Origin: Phoma sp. XZ068
Taxonomy: Eukaryota; Ascomycota; Dothideomycetes; Pleosporales; Didymellaceae
Assembly: GCA_004835665.1 (NCBI GenBank)
Contig: RBKR01000019.1
Coordinates: forward strand, 186,001 to 250,000
Reading direction: 5' to 3'
Length of the DNA: 64,000 nt
Positions within the stretch are counted from its first letter, which is position 1. The number at the start of each line of letters is the position of its first letter. The notes below the pieces were generated by a model. It ran no database searches and was not told where the DNA came from. It saw only the letters and a list, made by a program, of their open reading frames with translations. The position numbers and the translations under genes were made by a program. Of the stretch, positions 54,636 through 64,000 are shown one piece after another.

Positions 54636-56432
54636 ATGTCCGCTGATGCGGCTGTTGCGCCGTACAGCGTCCCTCCTTCGCAACAGTTCGACGGCAACGA
54701 CGGAAAATGGAGCACGTTCAAAATTAGTGTCGGAGTGCCAGGCCAGGACTTTCGCGTACTTCCATCTACCAAGAGCGGCGTCACATACGTTATAGCACCC
54801 GATGGGTGCAGTCAATTGACCGATCCACCAAATTGCGCAAACTTGCGCGGCGCAGAGATATTCCAGTCGTCGCAGAACACGGGTTTCCAGATCGAGAAAT
54901 CAACACAATGGTCGACAATAGGACAATACGGTGTGGATCTGGAGGACGCGCTGAACAAGACTGCAGACGGTTTCTTTGGATTTGACCATGTCGCGTTGAG
55001 TGATGCTGTGGACACGACAGGGACCAATGCCACGTCGATGGATCATCAAGTCGTTGCTCTGATTGCGGACATGGATTACTTCATGGGTGTCCTCCCACTT
55101 GGTCAGGCAGAGTCCAGTTTCTCGAGCTTAAGCCAACCTCAAAAGCCACTTCTTTGGAATCTCCGGAATAACTCTCGAATACCAAGTCTATCCTACGCCT
55201 ACACAGCTGGAGCACAGTATATGTATAAGTCGGTGTTCGGAAGCTTGATCTTGGGAGGGTATGACTCGACACGATTTACCCCGAATGATTTCTCCTTCAC
55301 ATTTTCATCGGATCCTTCGAAGCTGCTCACTGTTGGCGTGGAGAGCATCACGGCAACCAACACTTTGAAGGGAACTTTCTCGCTCTCCTCTGGATCACAT
55401 TTCTCAGTCATTGACTCAACAGTAGCCCAACTCTGGCTACCAACCGACATATGCGCGCAATTCGAGCAAGCATTCGGCCTCACATACGACCCATACACCG
55501 ACCTCTACCTCGTAAACGACACCATACATGCCAATCTTACAGCATTGAATCCTACCATTACAGTGAAGCTCGTCAATTCGCCTCAAGACACGACGACAAA
55601 ATACACGAACATCCAGCTTCCCTACGCCGCTTTCGATCTTCAAGCATCGTACCCGTACTACACGAACGCTACAAGATATTTCCCCATTCGCCGCGCTGCC
55701 AACGACACACAATACGTACTAGGACGGACATTGCTGCAAGAAGCATACCTCATAGTAGACTACGAACGACAAAACTTCACCGTTGCCCAGGCCACATTCT
55801 TTGACCCGCTCCCGGTCGCACAGATGGTTACCATCCTACCACCCGGAGCTGGAGGGTCACAGAACGGCTCTTCCTCGTCGCTCGGCGCTGGCGCCATCGC
55901 CGGTATTGTGGTTGGCGGTGTCGCCTTCCTTGCCCTCCTCGGTCTCGCCGCCTTTTTCCTCCTCCGCAAACGCCGCTCGACGCGGAAATACGAACTTGCC
56001 GCTACCGAAGTCTCAGACACAGGCTCAAGACACGACTACGCTGGCGCGCCGAACGGGACCGCCATGAAAGCTCGTGCACCCCTCCAACCTCAGGAAATGA
56101 GCGGCACCCCGCTTAGTGAGCTTGCTTCGCCGGCCATGGTGGCATTCCCGTCCGATCACAAGCAGGCTGTCAGCGTGAATAGCGAACCAGTAGAGCTGCA
56201 TGCTGAGAGCGCAATGCCTCAATCGCCTGCGAGCACCGCAAGATGGGAAGAGATTCGCATGCCGCGACAGAATGGGCAACAGACTGGCGACGTCGATGGC
56301 GAGAGTGCTGGCATTCCGACAGAGAACATGAGCTGGGCGCCGAGTGACGATGCTACCATGTTTACCACGTCGAGAAGTCCAGGACATGGGACAGGCGTGA
56401 GTCCGTTGACGGAGTCATTTGCGAAGCGTTGA
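54636..56432 (+). CDS. Membrane-anchored pepsin-like protein lacking the first catalytic Asp
   Basis: A single-exon model of 598 residues with an A1 (pepsin) fold. The opening FDGNDGKWSTFKISVGVPGQ matches the family start. In the first active-site loop, VLPSTKSGVTYV aligns with VLLDTGSSDLWV, so the catalytic Asp is Ser44 and the Gly is Lys46. In the second, FSVIDSTVAQLWLP keeps the Asp (Asp260) but loses the Gly. A true peptidase needs both, so it is probably inactive. YTAGAQYMYKSVFGSLILGGYD is the conserved mid-domain block. A single membrane helix (about residues 420-445, ending LLRKRR) leads into a disordered cytoplasmic tail of some 150 residues. No signal peptide starts the chain, but hydrophobic residues lie in frame just upstream, so the true first exon may be missing. 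A sensor or adhesion role is conceivable, not shown. Confidence 0.82.
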   Translation: MSADAAVAPYSVPPSQQFDGNDGKWSTFKISVGVPGQDFRVLPSTKSGVTYVIAPDGCSQLTDPPNCANLRGAEIFQSSQNTGFQIEKSTQWSTIGQYGVDLEDALNKTADGFFGFDHVALSDAVDTTGTNATSMDHQVVALIADMDYFMGVLPLGQAESSFSSLSQPQKPLLWNLRNNSRIPSLSYAYTAGAQYMYKSVFGSLILGGYDSTRFTPNDFSFTFSSDPSKLLTVGVESITATNTLKGTFSLSSGSHFSVIDSTVAQLWLPTDICAQFEQAFGLTYDPYTDLYLVNDTIHANLTALNPTITVKLVNSPQDTTTKYTNIQLPYAAFDLQASYPYYTNATRYFPIRRAANDTQYVLGRTLLQEAYLIVDYERQNFTVAQATFFDPLPVAQMVTILPPGAGGSQNGSSSSLGAGAIAGIVVGGVAFLALLGLAAFFLLRKRRSTRKYELAATEVSDTGSRHDYAGAPNGTAMKARAPLQPQEMSGTPLSELASPAMVAFPSDHKQAVSVNSEPVELHAESAMPQSPASTARWEEIRMPRQNGQQTGDVDGESAGIPTENMSWAPSDDATMFTTSRSPGHGTGVSPLTESFAKR

Positions 56433-57029
56433 GCTGCATATTTGGGATCAGGAGCACGGCTTCCGGGCGTTATTTGGAAGGGCAATCTTGTTTATTATTG
56501 TCGTCACCACTTGTATATATGGGCGGACATTCATCGGACATAGGTCATATCTGTACGCGTACTCCACGAATAATGACATGAACTTTTCACACGCACAGAG
56601 CAACGAGCGCAGCGTTTCACGGCGGCATTGCCATGACCACGACCAGGACAAGCATCAGATCATGCGGAGCCTCCATCATTGCAGGACCGCGGAGAAAGCG
56701 AAGAAGGGCCGGCACGTGTTGTGTTGGCAAAACACAGTCAGCACGCTTGGACCTGCCCAATCCAGACACCACACGTATGGCCTTCGCATTCATACCTCCA
56801 GAGGACGATCCATGCAGTACCACTGCTTCGTGCATATATGGAACGCTCACGAGGCTGGTCTGGCCGCGTCGTGGTTGTCAACCATTTCTGCGCGCGTAGT
56901 CAGCAACACCGATGACGCCCGGTGCCTTCTACACGCATCGACTCTCCATAAATGAAAGAAGCGGCAAGATGACAGATCATTTTGCGTTTGTTGAATTCGC
57001 TATACGGACTCCACTAAAGACAATTCACT
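56433..57029. other. Intergenic region (bZIP promoter), nothing recognised
   Basis: About 600 bp between two plus-strand genes. Short ORFs only; no repeat. Confidence 0.5.
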
Positions 57030-58034
57030 ATGATGAGTGATTCCGCATCCACACCCACTTCGACCAACAAGTCGAGCGCCGCGTATCTCAAGCGCCGCGA
57101 GCAAGTTCGGCGGGCTCAAAGGCATGCATCCTAGTGTTTTTTTTGATGGGCTTTTGTTGACGGTCAGCATAGAACGCACCGCGAGCGGAAGGAATCGTAC
57201 ATCCACGCCCTCGAGTCCGAGGTCGTTGCTCTCCGTACTAAAGCGCGTAATGTCGAGGAGCAGAATGGTGCGCTTAGTTTAGAAGTCGCGAAACTGAGAA
57301 GCCGGCTTGGTACACAGAGTCGCGGTGATGTGACTGGCTCGATGAGTTTGGGTGTCCAAGAAGAAAATTGGGTGAGCATGGCTGACGAGGGAACATTCTG
57401 GGAGAAAGAGTCTCTTGCAAGAATGGTTCCATTTGACACATGTAACGCGGTAGGGCGACCAAGTAGCGAGTCGAGGAGCTGGTCGATGTCAGTGAGCCAT
57501 GCAGATATGGCAATGGAGTTTGTATTGACGTATGTCCCTGTTCTATTTTGGAGTCACGAAACTAAATCTGGTGTAGCCTTGAGAAACCATGCATACAACG
57601 TGCGCAATCGGCTGTGTTTGATCCTCTCAACGCCTACCCCCAGGATCATTCACCGAACCAATCCGAACTGGCACTGTACCATTCGTTTGTAGAAGAAGAG
57701 ATTGTTGCACCAAGCCAATGCACACGAGCAGACGTTGCTAGTAGTTTGGACAACCTGTTGGCTCTGTCCTCAAATTTCTGTCTTGATAATGAAGTCACTC
57801 CTGTTCAAGCATGGCAACATTTGAGCGGGTGTTTGGAGATTGGCGCCGTCGATACGAAAGGGTTGAGGGCGCTTGTGGATGCGCTGCTGGAGCATGTAAG
57901 GTGCTATGGGTAAGTGAACAAACCTTATTGATAACCTTTGGGCGTACACTGACGAAAACAGCTTTGGCGCAGTAATCTCAAGAAGTGTCCTCGATGCAAC
58001 CTGCAATAGAATTTTCACGATAGGCTCTCTGTGA
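57030..58034 (+). CDS. bZIP transcription factor
   Basis: Four exons (57030-57121, 57173-57529, 57577-57909, 57962-58034) give 284 residues. The basic region KRREQVRRAQRTHRERKE is followed by a leucine zipper: SYIHALESEVVALR, then EEQNGALSLEVAKLRSRLG. The first intron interrupts the basic region itself and needs a GC donor (AG|GCATGC, 57122-57172); with it the region is complete, without it the frame stops at once. The C-terminal part, about residues 165-284, is helical and Cys-containing, and resembles the variable regulatory tail of the fungal REQVRRAQ-type bZIPs. Such factors respond to stress, redox or nutrient signals, but the target genes cannot be predicted. No upstream uORF or other control element was recognised. 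Confidence 0.9.
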
Positions 58035-58155
58035 GGAGCTCTAGATGATTAATTGGTCGGTAGGGTGAGGTCATATAGTACCATTGAATCGCTCATAATC
58101 CACTCAGACCCTTCTCCTGCCATGTTCTTGCTTGGCTTGAAAGCTTCGAGGCCGT

Positions 58156-58663
58156 CTAGCGGATGACAGGGTTCTGGCCAGCAGTGGCAGTTGCGCCGCC
58201 GAGGTTGGTCTGCCCAGCAGTCCTCTCAGCATGTTCGCGTGCCAGCTGTTCCTCGGTCCTCTTGTTGCCGCGTGCAATCAGCTTCTCAATAAGACCACCC
58301 TTCTTAGGCTCGCCGTGCTTGTCTGAGTCGTCGTACTCCTTGAGGTAGGCTACACGCTCGTCCGGGGCCATGTTTGCGAGCTCCTCATCGAAGCTGCCAC
58401 GGTCCTCTGTAGCATAGTTAGCTCAAGCTCAACAACGAGTAGTGGTCGGCGTGTAGCTGCATGTTCTAGCTGCACGTACCGTAGCTGTCCTCGATGGTGT
58501 TACCAGTCCTGCCGTGGGAGGCAGTGGTGTCAGGAGCAGCATGGCCGGGGCCAGAGTTGAAGGTGGTGCTATGCGTTGTGCTGGACGTGCCAGCGATGTC
58601 GTTCTCAGGCTGCGACTTACGGCGGCTGGAGCCGATGTGAAGCTTTTCCTTGATCTTTTCCAT
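58156..58663 (-). CDS. Small conserved fungal protein, probably disordered
   Basis: Two exons (58480-58663, 58156-58406) give 144 residues. The N-terminus MEKIKEKLHIGSSRRKSQPE and the central block FDEELANMAPDERVAYLKEYD, followed by GLIEKLIARGNKRTEEQLA, look like a family found across filamentous ascomycetes, hydrophilic with short amphipathic helices; I know no function for it. The splice junction is supported by the recovered SYEDRGSFDEEL sequence. Charged, Gly/Ser/Thr-rich composition is compatible with stress-induced hydrophilic proteins, but that is only analogy. The end is 121 bp from the convergent bZIP gene. Confidence 0.75.
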
Positions 58664-59712
58664 TGTGTATTTGAAGTTGTAAGGTGTCTGTAGATCTGTT
58701 TAGTATCGGAGGATCAATTGTTTCGAAAGGTGTGTCCAGTGGTGAGGGGTTGGTAAGGGAAGGTACCATGCGTGGGCATGACATCATGGTTTAGAGCTTG
58801 GGCGGGGACTCCACATCATGCTTGCCAGCCGGCGAGCGTCCTGTGGCGACCAATGGAGCCCTTTTCATATTTGAATTACGCGGTATCAACTGTCATGCGG
58901 CAGCGTTAGTTTTCAATTTGGGGCGTGGCAAGGCTGGTGGGCGTCCGGCCTTGAGCCTTGTGTGAGAGCTGGCGCGGGGGATTGCATGGCCTTAGGTCTA
59001 CATGTCGTAAAGGCATGGTACCTACAGTTCTACAGATGGGTAGAGGGGTTTACCTGCAAGCCTGCTCATAGGAACTGCGAAAGCTGCCTGTACAGTGCAA
59101 GAGAGAGCTGGGCGCGCCTTGGACTTTGATTGATGAATTGGAAAGCTCTGTATAGCAGTCGAAGAGCGTACCAGTTTAGTAAATCATGGCTTCAACCAAA
59201 ATCAAGTATACATGGCCCTGCACATCTCAGAATGGCTGCAATTGCAAACACCTGTGTTTGATGGTCCTATTGTTCATGTCAACAATTGCACAGAGCTGCT
59301 GCCAACGCATCAAGGTCGCACCACGCTTCATTGAGACATGGAAGAGGTCTCACTGAACATGTGCTGACGTGACAGGGCTCGAAGTGCTCTCTGCGAGTTC
59401 TGCGAGGTCTGGTCAGGCCACGGGTGGATGCAGCGCCTTGCACTGCTGGTCTCGACGTGGTCGCGATGAACGAGCGTGAACCCGGCAGATCAACCAGGGT
59501 AGCCGCTAATTCGGGGCTAGTGACCGTTCCCGTGCGGACCATGGCGTCGGTTGCATGACGGGCCAGGCATGACCGCAACACCCAGCGAACCTCAATTGCG
59601 CTGCTGACACTCTTGGGAGCCTTGTGCACGACGACCGCCATGACGCTGGACAGACGCACCAGATGAGCCGCCTGCGAACCGTCCGCCGCCCGCGCCGCCT
59701 GCCCTCCCTACC
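58664..59712. other. Divergent intergenic region, nothing recognised
   Basis: About 1 kb between the small protein gene and RGP1. Minus-strand ORFs over 59279-60000 overlap the 5' part of RGP1 and are shadows or biased sequence. Confidence 0.5.
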
Positions 59713-62347
59713 ATGTCCTCGTCGAATATCCGGGTATTCGTACAATGGAAGGACTCGACCGTATTCGCCGGCGAAGATGTTCAATGCACAATCACCTTCA
59801 AGAACATAGCCAACCCCGAGGGACGCGACCCGTCCCCCGCGCGCAGACATAACGGCTTTGCGCCCGGCGGCGAGCGCCAGCGCAAGCTGCCCCCTGTCCA
59901 TTCCTCGACCAGACCGTCGATATCGCGCAACTCCTCCTTCGTCTCCCAGGCCCCAGGCTCGCCGCACCCCCGCGGCCACCGCCCAGCACAGTCCTTCCAT
60001 GCCGCGTCTGTTGCGGGGGACACGCGCTCACCCATATCGCCAGGCGGGGCACTGGGCAACAACGGCAGGGGTCACAAGCATGGGAGATCCATATCCATCA
60101 TATCACTGGGCACCGATGCTGCGACTGGAGGAAGCCACAATGGCAGTGCGACGCCTACACGGCCGACGCGGGGGCACGGCAGGTCTGCCAGTATGCAGGT
60201 CATGCCAAACCGGCCCTCGTCGTATCCAGGTACGAGCAGTGCAGACGATATACTTCAATCACTGACAGAGTTACAGTATCCTCCCCTGGCTTCCGCTCTG
60301 CTACACACCCCTCCCCTCTCGCTGCCGGGGCGTCGTTCCCCCCTACCCTCCACGAACCATCCAACGAGTTTGCCTTTCCTGCGCGTCCAGTAAGAAAGAG
60401 ACCAGGCGCTACCACCGCACCGAGCACCCCGGTGCTTCCAACCACAGGGCGAAAGCCATCAGGCTCGTTTTCGTCCAACTTCAAGTTCCCAATGGGTCCT
60501 CCAACCAACGATCCTTCGCCAGAACGACTCGACACGCACGACATCACGCATACACCAACTGTACATACTTCACCTGTGCATGTGCCCACTCCGCCTGTGC
60601 AGGTACCTCGACCGCGAGGACACTCTCCACAGCCAACCCATGGCCCCCGCCGAAAGCCCACAAATCCCCACCTCGACACCCTTTCGCCTGTGGCCCGCAT
60701 AATATCCGCGTCTAGCATGGAAGGTACACCGCGTAGTAGCGGCGAGTTTTACTCCATGAGCAACAACTCGTCCGAGACTCTGGCCTCCGAATATGTCGCT
60801 CAACCATCCGCACGATTGCTGCCACGACCATTGCATCAACGACAACCAAGCCAGCTGGCACCGCCTAGGCACCAACTACAACCGGAGTCACTCATGATGG
60901 GATACGCGCAGATCATGGGATCGTTCACCCTTGACGGTTCTTTGATCAATCAGGCACCATTTGAGGAAGTAAAGAGAAAGGGCGTGGTAGGCGGTCAGGG
61001 GAGCGGTGGCGTGGTTGGAGTCGAGAGACCGAAGCGTGAAAGCGGGCTCTTTGGCGCGCTTGGCTGGGGGAATATTGGAGAGTCTCTGGGAGGGTTGCTG
61101 GGCCCCTCTGAACCTTCAAGTATCCGTGAGATGAGGAGTACAGCCAGCTCGAAGACGGTTCCACTCATCACCACGCCGCAGTCGATCTTGTTCGTGGATC
61201 TCAAACTCGCCCCTGGCGAGAGCCGCAGCTACACCTACAGTTTCACTATGCCTCGAGGACTTCCACCATCACACAAAGGACGTTCAATCAAGGTCAATTA
61301 CCATCTTACAATTGGTACTCAGCGAGCAGGCTCGACCAAAGAACAGCAAGTCAAGCAGGTCGATGTTCCTTTCCGGGTTTTCGGCAGCGTCAACGGTATG
61401 TAAGCATGTTACTAGAAGCAAAACTTGGCTAACATCGCAAAGGTCGTGGAGACATACTCGGTCACGACTTGATGTCTCCATACATTATACTTCGCGACCA
61501 AGCGCGGACTGCAAGTATCGATGCAGCAGCAGGACTTGCTTCAGCGTTGCACGCGAAAAAGGCGTCTACTGCCAGTAAAACAGCTCAGGACCCGTTCGCC
61601 GAATTCCTCACGTATGTCGACAATCTCCTGGAACGGCCGAGGCACAACTCTAGTATGGCTCTACTTTCACCTACAGATACGATAGCCGGGCGGTCATCCA
61701 TAGCCGAAGAACACCATCCTCAATCTATGAAGGAATCCATAGACATGGCTATTCTCCGTAGCAACCTTACAGGTGCTGCGAACCAGAGCGCCAATCGTTT
61801 CGAGATCGCCCGTAGTGGTCGACGAGTCGCAGTAATAATGCTGGGTCGCCCGGCATATCGGTTGGGAGAGACCATGTCGGCTGTCATCGACTTCACAGAC
61901 TCGCACATACCGTGCTACTCCGTACACATATCGCTCGAAACTTCGGAGAAGGTCGACCCAGCTATCGCACTTCGATCCAATGCATCCATTTACCGCGTAA
62001 CGAAAAAGGCGCATGCTTCCTTCTCCGAAAATGCACTCTTTGCACAAAAGCTGGCTTTCTCGCCCACAATCCCCCCTAACGCTACACCAGAGTTCATTAC
62101 CAGTGGCATCAGCTTGGAGTGGAAGTTGAGGATCGAGTTTATCACGCCACGAGTCACGCATGAGGAGGGAGGAGTTCAGTCTTTCGATGATCTGCTCGAG
62201 GAGATATCTAGTGATGATAGAGGCGTCATCCTGGCTGCAGCACAACGATTGCCAGCAGAAAGCTTCGAAGTACAGGTCCCCATCAAGGTGTATGGCGCTG
62301 TGACGGGAGCGCCTGACGCGCCTGACGAAGAGGGTTTGCGTGTGTGA
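59713..62347 (+). CDS. RGP1: Rgp1, subunit of the Ric1-Rgp1 Rab GTPase exchange factor
   Basis: With Ric1, Rgp1 activates the Rab6/Ypt6 GTPase for endosome-to-Golgi traffic. Three exons (59713-60229, 60277-61395, 61443-62347) give 846 residues. The Rgp1 fold begins at MSSSNIRVFVQWKDSTVFAG and continues with DVQCTITFKNI. A long disordered, Ser/Pro-rich insert spans about residues 40-420. The fold resumes with QSILFVDLKLAPGESRSY and YSFTMPRGLPPSHKGRSIKVN, and the arrestin-like C-terminal part has AVIMLGRPAYRLGETMSAV and FEVQVPIKVYGAV. Intron 2 ends with a AAG acceptor instead of CAG/TAG; frame and domain continuity require it. The short upstream ORF frames are not part of the gene. Confidence 0.9.
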
Positions 62348-64000
62348 AAGGCGCAAAACAGATGAAGACGGGGAAAAACTACAGAACAATGGTGCAACGC
62401 AAGCCCTACCGCCGCTCATTGAGTACACACACTCCATTGCACACGCATGCCGGCGCTCGGAAGAGGAGGTTTCCAGTCGCCCACGACCAGCTACAATGTT
62501 GGGTACATTTGGATATACACATGCTGAATACAAGGCGCCGAGATCTTAGAACGTGTACCTCATAGAACAGGCTTTGATACAGGAAGCAGTAATAGTACCA
62601 AAGAATAGTAATGAGGACGTGGGCAAAGTAACCCTTCCGCAGCCACGACTTCTTCCATCTTTGCATCCGCTTCTTACATTTCTTGATATTCATCACGCAG
62701 GTCCCACGTACGACATTTCCCTCAGGAAGAGTGAGTCTTACGAGCATCGCACCCAAGCACATGCGAGAGTGAAGGAAACTGCCCGGGCAGCGAGAAGCAA
62801 GGATAGTCAGCAAGGGTGCTCAACAACATGATTGCGACTCCTTCTTGGCACATGTCACGTCTTATTGAGACCGACTATCCAACTCCTACCACTTTGAGTG
62901 CACATGCCATAACACTGCAAACAGAACCATGTCAACAGCTTACGCGTCTATTGTGCTCGTTCGACGGCGCCAAACGGATGTCAAATGGCAAGTCCACGTA
63001 CACAATGCAAACCACTGCAAGACATGTCAACACTGCCTGCTGGAGGTGACTTCCGTCGTCGTCGTCGCTCTTGCCTCAACCCTCAACCCTCACTCGCGGG
63101 CGCTAGCGCGGCGACAACGCCCTTTCTTCGTCCGGCCAGCGGGGTCCGATGCCACTCTTGTCTCTTGTGGCGTCTAAGTGCTGGTCTGACAACAAATCGA
63201 CTTGAGTGCAATCTCTCTCGACGGATGGTCGCGGAAGAGCTCATCGTACGAGCGAGGGCACTTGTTACACCTCACCGCTATGATCGAAATTGGTGGATAG
63301 ATGGAGGTCTTCGCCTGCAGGGGAAAACATCATGTGTTTGTGACGTGTTTGACAGGATGAAGTGATGTAGTGATGGTCGGTTCTGTGGTGGTCTCTGCTT
63401 CACTGTCTAGGAAATCCATCAGATACGTATCAGAGACGTACCAAAAGTGATAGATCGTCACGCAAACGTGCAAGTTGTTGTCTATACAAACGCTCGGCCA
63501 ACACGTGCGACATTGCTTGAAAATTTAACGGCAGTGTTTGCGCTCTCGCAGTACAATGAGAGTTTGTTGGTGCAGTGACTTGAACTTCACTGAGGCCTTT
63601 GAAGAACAGGATGGCTCCGGCACCACCCATACTGCTCGTGTAGTTGCATCTCGGAGGCAACACCATGTCGGTTGTCCTCCTTTAGAGAAAAACCCCGTGG
63701 CCACGTTTTAGATGTGCAGGTGTTCCCTCGTCTCCTGGGCGGATGCTTCCTTCAGGGCTCTGAGATGACCTCATTGCGGAGAAGCTGCAGATGATCGCAT
63801 GTCCCAAATCGAAGGCGTGAAGGCTTAGAGCAATGAGGTGTTGCTGACGGTTGCGAATCAGTTGCTGAATCTCAAGAGCATGTTTCAATTGTGCATTTCC
63901 GGGGTGGGTAAATATTGATGCAGATGTTTTGGTAGTATGTGGATCACAGAAAAAGCTTTCTTTTGGCATTGAATCGTGGTGAGAGAGCAGAAGGCAAAGA
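62348..64000. other. Gene-free end of the window
   Basis: About 1.65 kb downstream of RGP1. Minus-strand ORFs of 78-135 codons (for example 62406-62813 and 63682-63969) show no family feature or splice logic. If a gene lies here it probably extends beyond the window. Confidence 0.4.

Noticed and set aside
59506..60000. 164-codon minus-strand ORF
   Set aside because: Overlaps the start of RGP1 and is an Arg/Gly-rich shadow.

Overview
The window is nuclear DNA of a filamentous ascomycete (Pezizomycotina; a dothideomycete would fit, but that is an impression and not a measurement). The evidence is the many short spliceosomal introns (about 43-70 bp, with GTAAGT/GTATGT donors and CTAAC branch sites), compact single-copy genes on both strands, and fungus-only families such as Rxt3, Rrg9, bZIP factors, siderophore MFS transporters and small secreted proteins. 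I see no tRNA, rRNA, CRISPR array or intact transposon. Gene models were spliced by hand from the sequence and checked for reading frame across every junction.

Layout. 1-9 kb: ISA1 Fe-S assembly factor and RRG9 (both minus), a DUF2236/MpaB-type oxygenase and a CCCH zinc-finger protein (plus), a five-exon short-chain dehydrogenase (minus). 9-17 kb: cytochrome c, a minisatellite, one or two doubtful small ORFs, a pyruvate-dehydrogenase-type kinase, a small conserved protein with a microsatellite-encoded Glu/Arg tail, and 6-phosphofructo-2-kinase/fructose-2,6-bisphosphatase. 18-31 kb: RXT3, the CLN3/BTN1 homologue, ATP synthase OSCP, an F-box-like unknown, a luciferase-like monooxygenase and ribosomal protein S8. 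30.8-40.1 kb: a run of four regulator-like or unfamiliar genes: a PHD-finger protein, divergently a 1029-residue protein with two PD-(D/E)XK-nuclease-like cores plus a long coiled-coil repeat, a 238-residue unknown and a 955-residue protein with an intact ubiquitin-specific protease. 41-50 kb: two tandem paralogous secreted proteins, a siderophore transporter with a perfect SreA-type GATA site upstream, and glyoxylate-cycle malate synthase. 50-64 kb: a GPI-type repeat wall protein, a membrane-anchored pepsin-like protein that has lost its first catalytic Asp, a bZIP factor with a GC-AG intron, a small conserved protein and RGP1 (Rab GEF subunit).

Most of the window is housekeeping with no operon-like logic. 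Several genes serve respiratory and central carbon metabolism (ISA1, RRG9, cytochrome c, OSCP, PDK, PFK-2, malate synthase), but they are interspersed and on both strands. The parts that deserve attention are the 30.8-40.1 kb block, the tandem secreted pair beside the iron transporter, and an unusually structured intron in the S8 gene.
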